The notes: a model not told the origin generated them from the sequence alone. 47,829 bases of DNA from Clostridia bacterium (GCA_017440755.1 JAFSGP010000026.1:1-47829); one strand, 5' to 3'; positions 15,759-23,805 are shown, counted from the first letter of the stretch. Numbers and translations: made by a program.

Positions 15759-17087
15759 TTACAGTCCTCTATTCTTTAAGTCGCTGACCAATTCCACATA
15801 AAACTCCCGCACGTCAAAGTCGGGAAGATTTTGGCGATTCAGGTCGATCATATCCCCGTGGGAAATGCCCCGCTCCCCCTTGGGCGTAAGCAGTGTATAC
15901 TGCTCGCCCCAAGCGAAAGCGTCCTCACTTACCAAGCCGTCGTTGGCGCCGTCAAAGTATTTGACCAAATGGTAAGAGAAATTCAGCGGAAACTGACCGC
16001 CGCTCGCCTTTGGAAGAATCGAACCGACACTACGGCACAGCACGCCCTCCGGACAGGGTGTATCCAGATCAAAGGGGATGCACACAGCGGCGGTCAGATC
16101 GCCGACGGCGGCGAGAAAATCCGCGTCCTGCTCTCCCAGTTTCCGCAATGTTTTATTGTACGTGTCAGCTACTTTGTTCTTTATGTCGATCGGCACCTTT
16201 TCCAGCAGATAATCGGCAAACAGGCACCCCCTGTGCGGCGTATTGATAGTGGTCAGGGACGCCACATAGGGCGCCGCGCCCAAGTGCGCCAACGCATAGC
16301 GGCAGTCCAGCCCGCCTTTAGAATGGGCGATAATATGTACCTTTTCACAGCCCTCCTGTGCCACGATCTCCTTGATGCGAGCAGCAAGTTGTGCTCCGCA
16401 GTCCGCCACCGAAGCGGCTGAAGGGTGATTTCCGTAGAAAACACGGGCGCCGTTTCTCTCCAGTTCCGCAGGGATGCGACCCCAGTAATTGAAATACTTC
16501 GTATCCCGAAAAAACACCCCGTGCACCAAAAGAATAGGGTACTTGGTGTCGCAGACGCGGGCGGTTTTTCTGGCGGCGTTCACGGCTGCCTTTTCACTCT
16601 CAAACAATACCTCTCGGAATACCGTCCGCAGGATACCGCCCAAAGCGATGAGGTTGGCAATGGGAATCATACCGCAAAGTATGCCTACCAGCCGTTGCTT
16701 CACCCCCAACTGATAGGAGGTGATGTATACGCAGAGAATACCGTTCCAGAAAAGCAGAAACTCCGTTGCCACACACAATAGCCCGCTCCGCAAAAGCAGC
16801 GAGGGTGTTTCCGGAATGGTGCGAAAGGCAAGAATAAAGTGAAAGATAACGGACACGCACACGGAAAGGAGAAAAGCGACCAGCAGCACACCACCGTGAC
16901 AGGTAATCCGCAACCGTCGGGAGCCGCCACGCAAAATCCACGTGCCGGCAAAGAACTGGCAAAACAAAAACAGACAGCCCCAGCCGATCCACAGCAAGGG
17001 GTATTGTTCCAGTAAAGTATAGCCGTTTGCCAGCAGACTGCACAGCACGCCGTACAACAGAGCGATAGAAACAACCATCTTTTTCAC
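15759..17087 (-). CDS. Membrane-anchored alpha/beta-hydrolase (lipase-like)
   Basis: A 442-residue protein with four or five N-terminal membrane segments (about residues 5-150) and a cytoplasmic or surface alpha/beta-hydrolase domain (about 180-442). The domain opens with YPILLVHGVFFRD (oxyanion HG), has the nucleophile elbow IIAHSKGGLD (Ser near 257), a likely acid in YFDGANDGLVSED and a likely His in RGISHGDMID, matching triacylglycerol lipase/PGAP1-like enzymes. The start is GTG at 17087, 10 bases after GGGAGG; the next ATG (17078) is too far from it. The lipoprotein gene follows. Substrate unknown; a lipid or acylated surface polymer is plausible. Confidence 0.85.
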   Translation of the reverse strand: MKKMVVSIALLYGVLCSLLANGYTLLEQYPLLWIGWGCLFLFCQFFAGTWILRGGSRRLRITCHGGVLLVAFLLSVCVSVIFHFILAFRTIPETPSLLLRSGLLCVATEFLLFWNGILCVYITSYQLGVKQRLVGILCGMIPIANLIALGGILRTVFREVLFESEKAAVNAARKTARVCDTKYPILLVHGVFFRDTKYFNYWGRIPAELERNGARVFYGNHPSAASVADCGAQLAARIKEIVAQEGCEKVHIIAHSKGGLDCRYALAHLGAAPYVASLTTINTPHRGCLFADYLLEKVPIDIKNKVADTYNKTLRKLGEQDADFLAAVGDLTAAVCIPFDLDTPCPEGVLCRSVGSILPKASGGQFPLNFSYHLVKYFDGANDGLVSEDAFAWGEQYTLLTPKGERGISHGDMIDLNRQNLPDFDVREFYVELVSDLKNRGL

Positions 17088-17115
17088 ACCGTATCCACCT
17101 CCCTTACCTTTACCA

Positions 17116-17145
17116 AAACGACCCGCCCGACAGGGCAGGTCGTTT
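17116..17145 (-). terminator. Terminator after the phosphoribosyltransferase gene
   Basis: AAACGACC (17116-17123) pairs with GGTCGTTT (17138-17145), with an inner GCCC/GGGC stem, and is followed on the minus strand by TTTTGG. Confidence 0.7.
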
Positions 17146-17152
17146 GCGCTTT

Positions 17153-17785
17153 TTACAGTTTAGAGTAGCCGTAGCTGTTAACCAGAGCGTCGATCTTGGT
17201 GCCCTGCTTGCACAGGGGGCACTCCGCCGCCGTCCAGCCGGCATAGTCCGGCAGGTCGTTGGGGTTAAAGCAAGAGCGCACGGGACAGCCGCACACGTTC
17301 TCGCTGGTGGCGAAGATGGCGGAGATGCCCACCACCTTGCCGCCGTAGTAGTTAATCGCCTCCACAGCCGCCTGAGCGGTGTAGCCGGTGGTGACGGATG
17401 CCGCCAGCACCAGCACGTGCTTGCCCGCCACCATGGGGACGATGTTATCCCGCAGCAGCAGCTGGCTGCCCACGGTATGCTCGGGGGTCACCACGTAGAT
17501 GGTCTGGTGGGCGTTCATATTCACGTGGTCGCTGCGGGTCAGCTCCTCCGCCAGACAGGCGCCGATGACCTCGGTGCCGTCCAGACACAGAATGGAGTCC
17601 ACAATGGTGCTGGTATCGTAGTAAGGAAGCAGCTCCTGCGCCACCGCCTTCGCCTCGGACAGGCGCATCTTCTGGGTGGTCACGTCAATATAGTAATTGG
17701 TGTGGCTGTGGCTGGTAGCAAAGTGCCCCTTGGTTACGCGGAGAAACAGGTTCTTCCGCTTGGAGGGGATTTTCAGTTCTTTCAT
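17153..17785 (-). CDS. Orotate phosphoribosyltransferase-like PRTase
   Basis: A 210-residue type I phosphoribosyltransferase. The PRPP loop is recognisable as VLVLAASVTTGYTAQAAVEAI (about residues 123-143), though the usual acidic pair before TTG is replaced by Ala-Ser. The start MKELKIPSKRKNLFLRVTKGHF at 17785 has GGAGG 11 bases upstream; the longer frame to 17905 is not protein-like. The C-terminus holds five cysteines (CGC, SC, CPLC) that could bind a metal. Such proteins are often annotated as orotate phosphoribosyltransferase, but no other pyrimidine gene is near, so the base used is uncertain. It has its own promoter and terminator. Confidence 0.75.
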   Translation of the reverse strand: MKELKIPSKRKNLFLRVTKGHFATSHSHTNYYIDVTTQKMRLSEAKAVAQELLPYYDTSTIVDSILCLDGTEVIGACLAEELTRSDHVNMNAHQTIYVVTPEHTVGSQLLLRDNIVPMVAGKHVLVLAASVTTGYTAQAAVEAINYYGGKVVGISAIFATSENVCGCPVRSCFNPNDLPDYAGWTAAECPLCKQGTKIDALVNSYGYSKL

Positions 17786-17819
17786 AGTTACGCATACCTC
17801 CTTGCGTTTTCGTGTAACC

Positions 17820-17848
17820 ATTGTACACCATTTTTCGCCCACATACAA
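17820..17848 (-). promoter_or_regulatory. Promoter of the phosphoribosyltransferase gene
   Basis: Minus strand TTGTAT (plus 17843-17848), 17 bases, TACAAT (plus 17820-17825). Confidence 0.75.
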
Positions 17849-17931
17849 GTGGGAATTGGGATTTTGCCCCAACTTTGTGCAAATACGCCTATTCCCATGC
17901 CCCATTTTCTTGCAAATAAGCCGAAAACGGC

Positions 17932-17960
17932 TTGCTTTCGGTAGGGTTTGGTGCTATACT
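17932..17960 (+). promoter_or_regulatory. Promoter of the metallophosphoesterase gene
   Basis: TTGCTT (17932-17937), 17 bases, TATACT (17955-17960). A short inverted repeat CCGAAA/TTTCGG (17921-17941) spans the -35 box. Confidence 0.7.
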
Positions 17961-17985
17961 GGTGGCGTAAAAAGGAGGGATTCCT

Positions 17986-19071
17986 ATGTTAAAAACCGCG
18001 CCGGCGGTATTCGCCGTAGAGGACACCTATCAAATACTGGTACAGGCAAAAGCAGAGTGTATGCTTTGGGTGCAGGTGGGCGACGCCTGCTATTACGACG
18101 AGTCCAACGGCATTCTGCGCTCTCTGTCGGAATTGCATCGGGTGTCGGTGCCGATGGCGGCGCTGGATACCGCCCGCGGCTACACGGTTTGTGTCCGCCC
18201 TCTGGTGGAGCGCAAGCCCTATTTCACCGAGACGGCTCCCGTAGAGGAATACCCCTATGCGTTCCGTCCCCTCCCCACCGAAAACATCCGCGCTTACCAC
18301 ATCTCCGACGCCCATAACATGGTGGAGCCGCCTATTCGCGCGGCGCGCGCCTTTGGGGATATCGACCTGCTTATCCTCAACGGGGACGTCATCGACCACA
18401 GCGGCGACCCCACAAAATTCGACAACATCTATCGCATCTGCGACGAATTGACCCACGGAGAGATTCCCGTGATTTTCTCCCGCGGCAACCACGATATGCG
18501 GGGTAACTACGCAGAGAAATTCGCCGAGTACACCCCCAACCACCACGGCAATACCTACTACACCTTCCGTCTGGGCAGTTTGTGGGGGCTGCTGCTGGAC
18601 TGCGGCGAGGACAAGCCGGACGGCAATCCCGAGTACGGTAACACCATCTGCTGCCACGTTTTCCGTCGGCGGCAAACCGCCTTTCTGCAAGACCTCATCG
18701 CGCGGGCAACGGACACCTATGAGGCACAGGGCATCACCACCCGTGTGGTGATTGTCCACAATCCGTTCTCCAACGTCTTCCCCGCCCCCTTTGATATCGA
18801 GCAGGACCTGTACCGCGAGTGGTGCACCCTGCTGCGGGAGCAGGTAAAGCCTCACGTGATGATTACGGGACACAAGCACACGCTTGAAGTGTGGAATCCT
18901 GGGTGTGAACAAGATGTCCTCGGACAGCCCTGCCCCGTCGTGGTGGGAGCGCGCCCCGAACGAGGGGTGTATTTTGCCGGCTGCGGGTACGTGTTCGGCA
19001 AGGATAGCATCACCGTCACCTTCACCGACAGCGAGGGGCAGATACTGGAGAAGCATACCTTAGATAAGTAA
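17986..19071 (+). CDS. Calcineurin-like metallophosphoesterase
   Basis: A 361-residue cytoplasmic protein. An N-terminal beta-sandwich of about 90 residues precedes a binuclear metallophosphatase domain with all the expected motifs in order: ISDAHN (D-x-H), LILNGDVIDH (GD), FSRGNHDMRG (GNHD), VVIVHNPF (H) and ITGHKHTLEV (GHxH). The residue after the first Asp-x-His is normal, so it should be active. The N-terminal domain resembles the purple-acid-phosphatase-type fibronectin domain, by position only. The AAAGGAGGG site before the ATG is strong. It is monocistronic. The substrate, phosphoester or nucleotide, cannot be read from the sequence. Confidence 0.88.
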   Translation: MLKTAPAVFAVEDTYQILVQAKAECMLWVQVGDACYYDESNGILRSLSELHRVSVPMAALDTARGYTVCVRPLVERKPYFTETAPVEEYPYAFRPLPTENIRAYHISDAHNMVEPPIRAARAFGDIDLLILNGDVIDHSGDPTKFDNIYRICDELTHGEIPVIFSRGNHDMRGNYAEKFAEYTPNHHGNTYYTFRLGSLWGLLLDCGEDKPDGNPEYGNTICCHVFRRRQTAFLQDLIARATDTYEAQGITTRVVIVHNPFSNVFPAPFDIEQDLYREWCTLLREQVKPHVMITGHKHTLEVWNPGCEQDVLGQPCPVVVGARPERGVYFAGCGYVFGKDSITVTFTDSEGQILEKHTLDK

Positions 19072-19100
19072 AAAAGAACGCCCCGCGGGGCGTTCTTTTT
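19071..19100. terminator. Two-way terminator between the phosphoesterase and OPT genes
   Basis: AAAAAGAACGCCCC (19071-19084) pairs with GGGGCGTTCTTTTT (19087-19100), giving T runs on both strands. The left arm overlaps the stop codon of the phosphoesterase gene. Confidence 0.9.
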
Positions 19101-21002
19101 TTATGATTTTCCCTTTTCTTTCCGCAGAGAAACCGCCGCCAAAGTAAACAAGGCTACGAAAAACAGCAACAGGCTGCCCATCTGACTCCATCGGTCGGGC
19201 AGGGACAGATTGGGGAGCTCACTCACGCCAAACACCGTCAGCAGCGCCAGCAAAATGCCCACCAGACCCTCGCCGGCAATCAGACCCGAGCAAAACAGCG
19301 TACCGCGGTTGATGCTTTTCTCCCGCCGTGCGCTATCCTTTCGCTTCTCCAAAAACAGCCGCACCAAACCGCCCGCCATGATGCAGGCGTTGAGCTGCAC
19401 AGGCAGATACAAGCCGATGGCAAAGGGCAATACGGGGATACCGATAATCTCCGCCACCACCGTCAGAAATACCCCCACCAGAATCAACGCCCAAGGCAAA
19501 TCTCCGCCCATAATCCCCTCGATAACCAGCTTCATCAGGGTTGCCTGCGGGGCGCCTAACTCGGGGGAGCCGAACCCCCAAGCACTATCCAATAGATACA
19601 GAGTAGCGCCGATAGCCAGCGCCGCCGCCACCACGCCTATCAATTCGCCGATTTGCTGTTTCTTCGGCGTAGCGCCCAACAAGTAGCCCGTTTTCAGGTC
19701 CTGTGAGGTATCCCCCGCAATCGCCGCCACAATACAGATGATGGAGCCGATAGCGATAGCGGCATGCATACCCGCCGCCCCCACCTGCCCCACCAATTTG
19801 AGAATCAGCGTGGCAATCAGCAGGGTGGCAATCGCCATGCCCGAAACGGGGTTGTTGCTGCTCCCCACCAAACCCACCATACGGGAGGACACGGTGGCAA
19901 AGAAAAAGCCGAAAACTACCACAATAACCGCCCCGACCAAGGTAACGGGAACGGCGGGAACCAACCACACCGCCAAGGTGAGAAACAGGATAGCCGCAAG
20001 AACGGTGCGCAGTGACAAATCCCGCTCGGTACGCAGTCGCCCCGCGGCCGCCGAGGTGGACAAGCCGCCCACCGCATCGCGAAAGGTGCGGAGAATCAGC
20101 GGCAGGGATTTTACCAGACTGATGATGCCCCCCGCCGCCAACGCGCCCGCGCCTACATACCGCACATAGGTGCTCCAGATACCGCCCGCTCCCGCCGTGG
20201 CAAACAGCTCCCCTATCGGCTGCGTGCCGGGGTACAGCACGATGCCGCTACCGAACAGCACAATGAGGGGAATCAGCACCAACCAGCTGACAACGCCCCC
20301 CGCAAACATATAGGAGGCAATTCGCGGCCCGCAGATATATCCCACGCTCATCACCGCGGGATAAATTTGGGTGCCGATAGCACCGGGGTAGGTTTTGGCA
20401 GACCCCTGCAGAGACACCTCCCCCGGTACCAAACGCAGTCCGTCAACGAGAAGCTTGAAAACACCGCCAAAGCCCATTCCTGCAAACACGGTGGCCGCAC
20501 CGGAGCCGCCTTCTTCCCCCGCCAGCATCACCTGCGCGCAGGCTTTCCCCTCGGGGTAAGGCAAGGTCCCATGCTCCCGCACGATGAGGGCGTTGCGCAG
20601 CGGCACCATAAAAAACACACCCAGCAAACCACCCAGCAGTGCAATCAACGTGATTTCCACAAGGTCGGGCTTCTTCATAACCCCTTCCCGCGCCCACAGA
20701 AACAAGGCGGGCAAGGTAAAAATCGCTCCCGCTGCCAGCGATTCGCCTGCGGAGCCTACCGTCTGCACCACGTTGCATTCCAGCACCGAGCGGCGACGCA
20801 AAATCACCCGCACCACACCCATGGCAATCACCGCCGCCGGAATGGACGCGGACACCGTCATACCGACACGCAACCCCAGATACGCGTTGGCGGCGCCGAA
20901 TACCACCGCCAGCAGAACGCCTACCACCACCGAGGTAGCGGTTAACTCGGGCGGATTTTCACTCGGTGATACATAGGGGCGAAATGCCTCTTTGCTGTCC
21001 AT
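19101..21002 (-). CDS. OPT family oligopeptide/metal-chelate transporter
   Basis: A 633-residue multi-pass membrane protein of the OPT/YSL family, proton-driven importers of peptides or metal chelates. About 14-16 hydrophobic segments are spread along it. Diagnostic stretches are ELTATSVVVGVLLAVVFGAANAYLGLRVGM at the start (given here in its key part, VFGAANAYLGLRVGMT), VLECNVVQTVGSAGESLAAGA, LPYPEGKACAQVM, SSNNPVSGMAIATLL and DTSQDLKTGYLLGATP. Length and motifs fit the bacterial clade. AAGGGGATGACCAAATG sets the start. It lies 94 bases after the glycosidase-like gene, separated from it by a terminator. The substrate is unknown. Confidence 0.92.
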   Translation of the reverse strand: MDSKEAFRPYVSPSENPPELTATSVVVGVLLAVVFGAANAYLGLRVGMTVSASIPAAVIAMGVVRVILRRRSVLECNVVQTVGSAGESLAAGAIFTLPALFLWAREGVMKKPDLVEITLIALLGGLLGVFFMVPLRNALIVREHGTLPYPEGKACAQVMLAGEEGGSGAATVFAGMGFGGVFKLLVDGLRLVPGEVSLQGSAKTYPGAIGTQIYPAVMSVGYICGPRIASYMFAGGVVSWLVLIPLIVLFGSGIVLYPGTQPIGELFATAGAGGIWSTYVRYVGAGALAAGGIISLVKSLPLILRTFRDAVGGLSTSAAAGRLRTERDLSLRTVLAAILFLTLAVWLVPAVPVTLVGAVIVVVFGFFFATVSSRMVGLVGSSNNPVSGMAIATLLIATLILKLVGQVGAAGMHAAIAIGSIICIVAAIAGDTSQDLKTGYLLGATPKKQQIGELIGVVAAALAIGATLYLLDSAWGFGSPELGAPQATLMKLVIEGIMGGDLPWALILVGVFLTVVAEIIGIPVLPFAIGLYLPVQLNACIMAGGLVRLFLEKRKDSARREKSINRGTLFCSGLIAGEGLVGILLALLTVFGVSELPNLSLPDRWSQMGSLLLFFVALFTLAAVSLRKEKGKS

Positions 21003-21056
21003 TTGGTCATCCCCTTGCGTTTTTATTCAGTTTGCCCGAAACGCAAAAGGGTATGC

Positions 21057-21086
21057 AAAAAGACCTCGCCGAAGCGAGGTCTTTTT
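21057..21086 (-). terminator. Intrinsic terminator after the glycosidase-like gene
   Basis: AAAAAGACCTCGC (21057-21069), loop CGAA, GCGAGGTCTTTTT (21074-21086). T runs on both strands; it ends the gene to its right. Confidence 0.9.
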
Positions 21087-21096
21087 CACAATTCTA

Positions 21097-22695
21097 TTAC
21101 AGAACGAACTCCAGCACGGCCACGCCGCCGGCGGGAATCTCTACCGTCTGGGTTGCCGCAGCAGGCAGGTCGGTGTCGGTGAGCCAATCCTTCACCGCCA
21201 GCACGGGCTTATCTCCCGTATAGGTGACGGTTACCGTCTGGGCGGCGGAATCGTCAATCACCACCGGCTCGTTATACTTGTGGTGGATACCCTCGTTATT
21301 GATAATGGTGACCACCAAGCCGCCCTCTTTCACATTGTAAAGGGTTTGCACTTTACCGCTAACAGAGAAAGGAACCAGTGCCTTGTACAGGTCCGCCAGA
21401 ATGGTTTTCAGCTCGGTGACATCGTAGTCAGGACCGTAGGAAATCACCTTGCCGCTACCGCAGTCAAAAGCAGGGAACTGCCCCGCATAAGCGGTGTTCA
21501 TCACCAGCGTGCCCCCCTGCTGCACATAGGCAATCAAGCGGTCCCGCTCCTCCTCGGATAGCGTAAGGTCGCCCGACAGGATAAGGACAGGATAGCTGTT
21601 CAACACACGGCTGTCCGCGTTCTGCAACAGCACGTCCATCGTATCGCCGTAGGGGGACGCCACCTGCTGGGCATTCTCGTCCCGCCCGCCGTAGGTTCCA
21701 AAGTTGGCGGGGTCACCCCACGAATGAGGATAGAGCAGGTCAAACAGCGCCACCGTCATCTTGTCACCGGCGGTCAGCTCGAAGGTCTCAAAGGCCTTTG
21801 GCTCGTTCCAATGAGCGAAGGGCAGACCGTGGTTGAAGGGCAGCACCACGCCGAAAGGCACATAGCACACGCCGCGGTCGGTGTGGCGGTTAACAAAGTC
21901 AAAGAATTCCTTAAACATCTCGCCGTGAGGAGACAGCTTGTAGAAGCCGTCCGCCTCCTTCTCGGCGTAGAAGCCACCCTGACCGCCCGCCTCGTTGATG
22001 AGCCACTGAGCGCCCGCCATATAGGTCATATAATAGCCGCGGCGCACGGCGCTCACCGACTGACCGGAATAGTCGTTGCTGGATACGGCATTATCGCTGC
22101 CCAGCCAGTTGGGGTCCTGATACATCATGGGGTTGCCGGAATAGTTGACCATGCCCAAATAATTCCAAAGGGAATAGTCCACAAACCACCCCTGCACATT
22201 GCCGAAGCCAAGGCGGGCATTGTACTGCTTAGCCGCACCGCGGGTGAAGGCGAGGCTCAGGTTGTAGGCCGCCACATTAGCGCCAATCTCACTGCCGATG
22301 TAGTCGTAGCCGTGGTGGGCGGTGTAGTGCTGGTAGCGCATAAAGCTCTCCATGCTCGCCCAGGGGTGGTTTTTCCCCTCGGTCTGCTTACCAAGCCAGT
22401 CAAACACCACGCGCAGTGCCTCTTCCCGATCGGCAGGCTGCGCCTTAGGAATCACGTTGCGAATAATGCCGCTGGTCCACTCATAGGTTTCCACCTCGTG
22501 CTCGAAGCGACGAGGGTGGTGCCCTACCCTACGGGCCGCAATGGAGGCAATCTGATCCTCCCGCATATACGGCTCGTAACAGTGAATCTGGGTCTGCAGG
22601 TTGAAATCGCCGCCCTCACTCTCAGGGAAGCCGTTGAAGCGGGCCACCTCGGGATCACGGATAAAATCGTTTACTTTTGTGGTAGGTTTCTGCAT
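21097..22695 (-). CDS. Unrecognised glycoside-hydrolase-like protein
   Basis: A 532-residue cytoplasmic protein that I cannot place in a named family. The first 340 residues look like a TIM-barrel hydrolase rich in Trp, Tyr and His (for example MRYQHYTAHHGYDYIGSEIG, GNVQGWFVDYSLWNYLG, NEAGGQGGFYAE, FGVVLPFNHGLPFAHWNE). Residues about 360-440 look like the glutamine-amidotransferase-like fold of GH42-type enzymes (PVLILSGDLTLSEEERDRL then YVQQGGTLVMNT). The last 90 residues form a beta-sandwich. There is no signal peptide. GGAGG 8 bases before 22695 chooses this start over 22752. It is monocistronic, with a promoter at 22738-22765 and its own terminator. A role in sugar or glycan cleavage is an inference from architecture. 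Confidence 0.7.
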   Translation of the reverse strand: MQKPTTKVNDFIRDPEVARFNGFPESEGGDFNLQTQIHCYEPYMREDQIASIAARRVGHHPRRFEHEVETYEWTSGIIRNVIPKAQPADREEALRVVFDWLGKQTEGKNHPWASMESFMRYQHYTAHHGYDYIGSEIGANVAAYNLSLAFTRGAAKQYNARLGFGNVQGWFVDYSLWNYLGMVNYSGNPMMYQDPNWLGSDNAVSSNDYSGQSVSAVRRGYYMTYMAGAQWLINEAGGQGGFYAEKEADGFYKLSPHGEMFKEFFDFVNRHTDRGVCYVPFGVVLPFNHGLPFAHWNEPKAFETFELTAGDKMTVALFDLLYPHSWGDPANFGTYGGRDENAQQVASPYGDTMDVLLQNADSRVLNSYPVLILSGDLTLSEEERDRLIAYVQQGGTLVMNTAYAGQFPAFDCGSGKVISYGPDYDVTELKTILADLYKALVPFSVSGKVQTLYNVKEGGLVVTIINNEGIHHKYNEPVVIDDSAAQTVTVTYTGDKPVLAVKDWLTDTDLPAAATQTVEIPAGGVAVLEFVL

Positions 22696-22737
22696 AAGTA
22701 ACGCCTCCTTCTCTCCATGCCGATCTCGGTCGCCCTC

Positions 22738-22765
22738 ATTATAACAGAACAATTCGTAATTGCAA
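22738..22765 (-). promoter_or_regulatory. Promoter of the glycosidase-like gene
   Basis: Minus strand TTGCAA (plus 22760-22765), 16 bases, TATAAT (plus 22738-22743). Confidence 0.75.
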
Positions 22766-22879
22766 GGGGTTTAAGGAAAATAATTTGGTTGGTGAAAATT
22801 ATTTTGCCGTGCAAGATAATAGAGAGATTTGTCTTCCTTTTTGGGCGCTCGAGTTCGAGTCTTTTCGCTAACTAGAAAG

Positions 22880-22911
22880 AATAAAGGACACCCCAAAGGG
22901 TGTCCTTTATT
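22880..22911 (-). terminator. Terminator of the serine tRNA pair
   Basis: AATAAAGGACACCC (22880-22893) pairs with GGGTGTCCTTTATT (22898-22911), directly after the CCA end of tRNA-Ser(GCT) on the minus strand, followed by TTCTTTC. Confidence 0.8.
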
Positions 22912-22913
22912 CT

Positions 22914-23004
22914 TGGCGGAGTAGGAGAGACTCGAACTCTCGCGCCGGTTACCCGACCTACGCCCTTAGCAGGGGCGCCTCGTCACCAACTTGAGTACTA
23001 CTCC
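22914..23004 (-). tRNA. tRNA-Ser (anticodon GCT)
   Basis: A class II tRNA read on the minus strand. The acceptor GGAGTAG (plus 22998-23004) pairs with CTACTCC (plus 22918-22924), followed by G and an encoded CCA (plus 22914-22916). The anticodon stem is CGCCC/GGGCG around loop CTGCTAA, anticodon GCT, reading AGC and AGU. The long variable arm and the T-arm GAGAGTTCGAGTCTCTC are clear. It is co-transcribed with the TGA isoacceptor. Confidence 0.96.
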
Positions 23005-23067
23005 GAATGGATGGAAAATCGGGTACTGTGGGTAGCCGATTCGCCTATGCAATTGTGGGAAAAAGTG

Positions 23068-23154
23068 TGGCGGAGAGGAAGGGATTCGAACCCTTGGCTC
23101 TTTCGAGTCACCGGTTTTCAAGACCGGCTCCTTAAACCGCTCGGACACCTCTCC
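23068..23154 (-). tRNA. tRNA-Ser (anticodon TGA)
   Basis: A class II tRNA on the minus strand. The acceptor GGAGAGG (plus 23148-23154) pairs with CCTCTCC (plus 23072-23078), with CCA encoded at plus 23068-23070. The anticodon stem CCGGT/ACCGG encloses CTTGAAA, anticodon TGA, for UCA and related codons. The variable arm GACTCGAAAGAGCC and the T-arm AAGGGTTCGAATCCCTT are present. It is the first gene after the promoter at 23173-23201. Confidence 0.97.
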
Positions 23155-23172
23155 GTACAGCTGACGGAGAAC

Positions 23173-23201
23173 ATTTTAACATTGACCTTGCCGTTTGTCA
23201 A
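23173..23201 (-). promoter_or_regulatory. Promoter of the tRNA-Ser(TGA)-tRNA-Ser(GCT) operon
   Basis: Minus strand TTGACA (plus 23196-23201), 17 bases, TAAAAT (plus 23173-23178). Confidence 0.85.
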
Positions 23202-23262
23202 GTGAAAAACCGCAATTCTAAAAACTATTTTTCCCTTTTTCAAAAAAAGTTGCATTTGCCGC

Positions 23263-23291
23263 TTGACAAGCGCACACAAATTCATTATAAT
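23263..23291 (+). promoter_or_regulatory. Promoter of tRNA-Ser(GGA)
   Basis: A perfect consensus: TTGACA (23263-23268), 17 bases, TATAAT (23286-23291). It is divergent from the promoter of the other two serine tRNAs. Confidence 0.92.
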
Positions 23292-23325
23292 GGTCGAGTG
23301 CTCAAGGAGAGCACACTCTTGACCC

Positions 23326-23417
23326 GGAGAAGTCGCGTAGCTGGTCGAGCGCGCACGATTGGAAATCGTGTAACCGTTAAAAGCGGTTCGAGGGTTCGAA
23401 TCCCTCCTTCTCCGCCA
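23326..23417 (+). tRNA. tRNA-Ser (anticodon GGA)
   Basis: A class II tRNA. The acceptor GGAGAAG (23326-23332) pairs with CTTCTCC (23407-23413), with G and CCA to 23417. The anticodon stem CACGA/TCGTG holds TTGGAAA, anticodon GGA, for UCC and UCU. The long variable arm (AACCGTTAAAAGCGGTT) and the T-arm CGAGGGTTCGAATCCCTCC are clear. The sequence right after it is repeated downstream in a degraded form. Confidence 0.97.
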
Positions 23418-23419
23418 AA

Positions 23420-23451
23420 CAAAAGAACCACCCAACAGGGTGGTTCTTTTG
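23420..23451 (+). terminator. Terminator of tRNA-Ser(GGA)
   Basis: CAAAAGAACCACCC (23420-23433), loop AACA, GGGTGGTTCTTTTG (23438-23451), followed by TTTTG. Confidence 0.9.
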
Positions 23452-23460
23452 TTTTGTCTG

Positions 23461-23771
23461 TGACGGCGAATGACAAACCCTCGCGTTGCCATCGACAACG
23501 CAAAGATTTTGCGCGTACCAACCCCAACAAGCACTATCTCCACGCAAAATCGGGGTTCAGAATCCCTCCACCCAACAGGGTGTCCTTTTTGTTTTGTCTG
23601 TGATGGTGAATGACAAACCCTCGCGTTGCCATCGACAACGCAAAGATTTTGCGCGCACCAACCCGGACAAGCACCACCACCACGCAAAATCGGGGTTCAG
23701 AATCCCTCCACCCAACAGGGTGTCCTTTTTGTTTTGTCTGTGACGGCGAATGACAAATCCTCGCGTTGCCA
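23461..23771 (+). repeat. 140-bp tandem repeat carrying a degraded tRNA T-arm and terminator
   Basis: Units begin at 23461, 23601 and 23741 (the last partial), an exact 140-base period. Each full unit contains GCGTTG/CAACGC and GATTTTGCG/CGCAAAATC inverted repeats, then GGGTTCAGAATCCCTCC, which differs from the T-arm of the adjacent tRNA-Ser(GGA) (GGGTTCGAATCCCTCC) by one inserted base, then CACCC-AACA-GGGTG with a T run. Its start, TGTGACGGCGAATGACAAACC, also follows the real tRNA. No gene lies inside it; the open frames across it are repeats of the same DNA. Confidence 0.85.
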
Positions 23772-23805
23772 TTATTTCTTAATCTTTTCTTAATGGTATC
23801 TCCCC

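Noticed and set aside
22840..22870. Remnant of a tRNA 3' end (CTCGAGTTCGAGTC)
   Set aside because: The T-arm-like stretch has no acceptor partner or anticodon arm and could arise by chance; not enough to call a tRNA fragment.
23461..23771. Protein-coding genes across the 140-bp repeats
   Set aside because: Open frames on both strands follow the DNA repeat, have no ribosome binding sites and differ between frames only by repeat phase.
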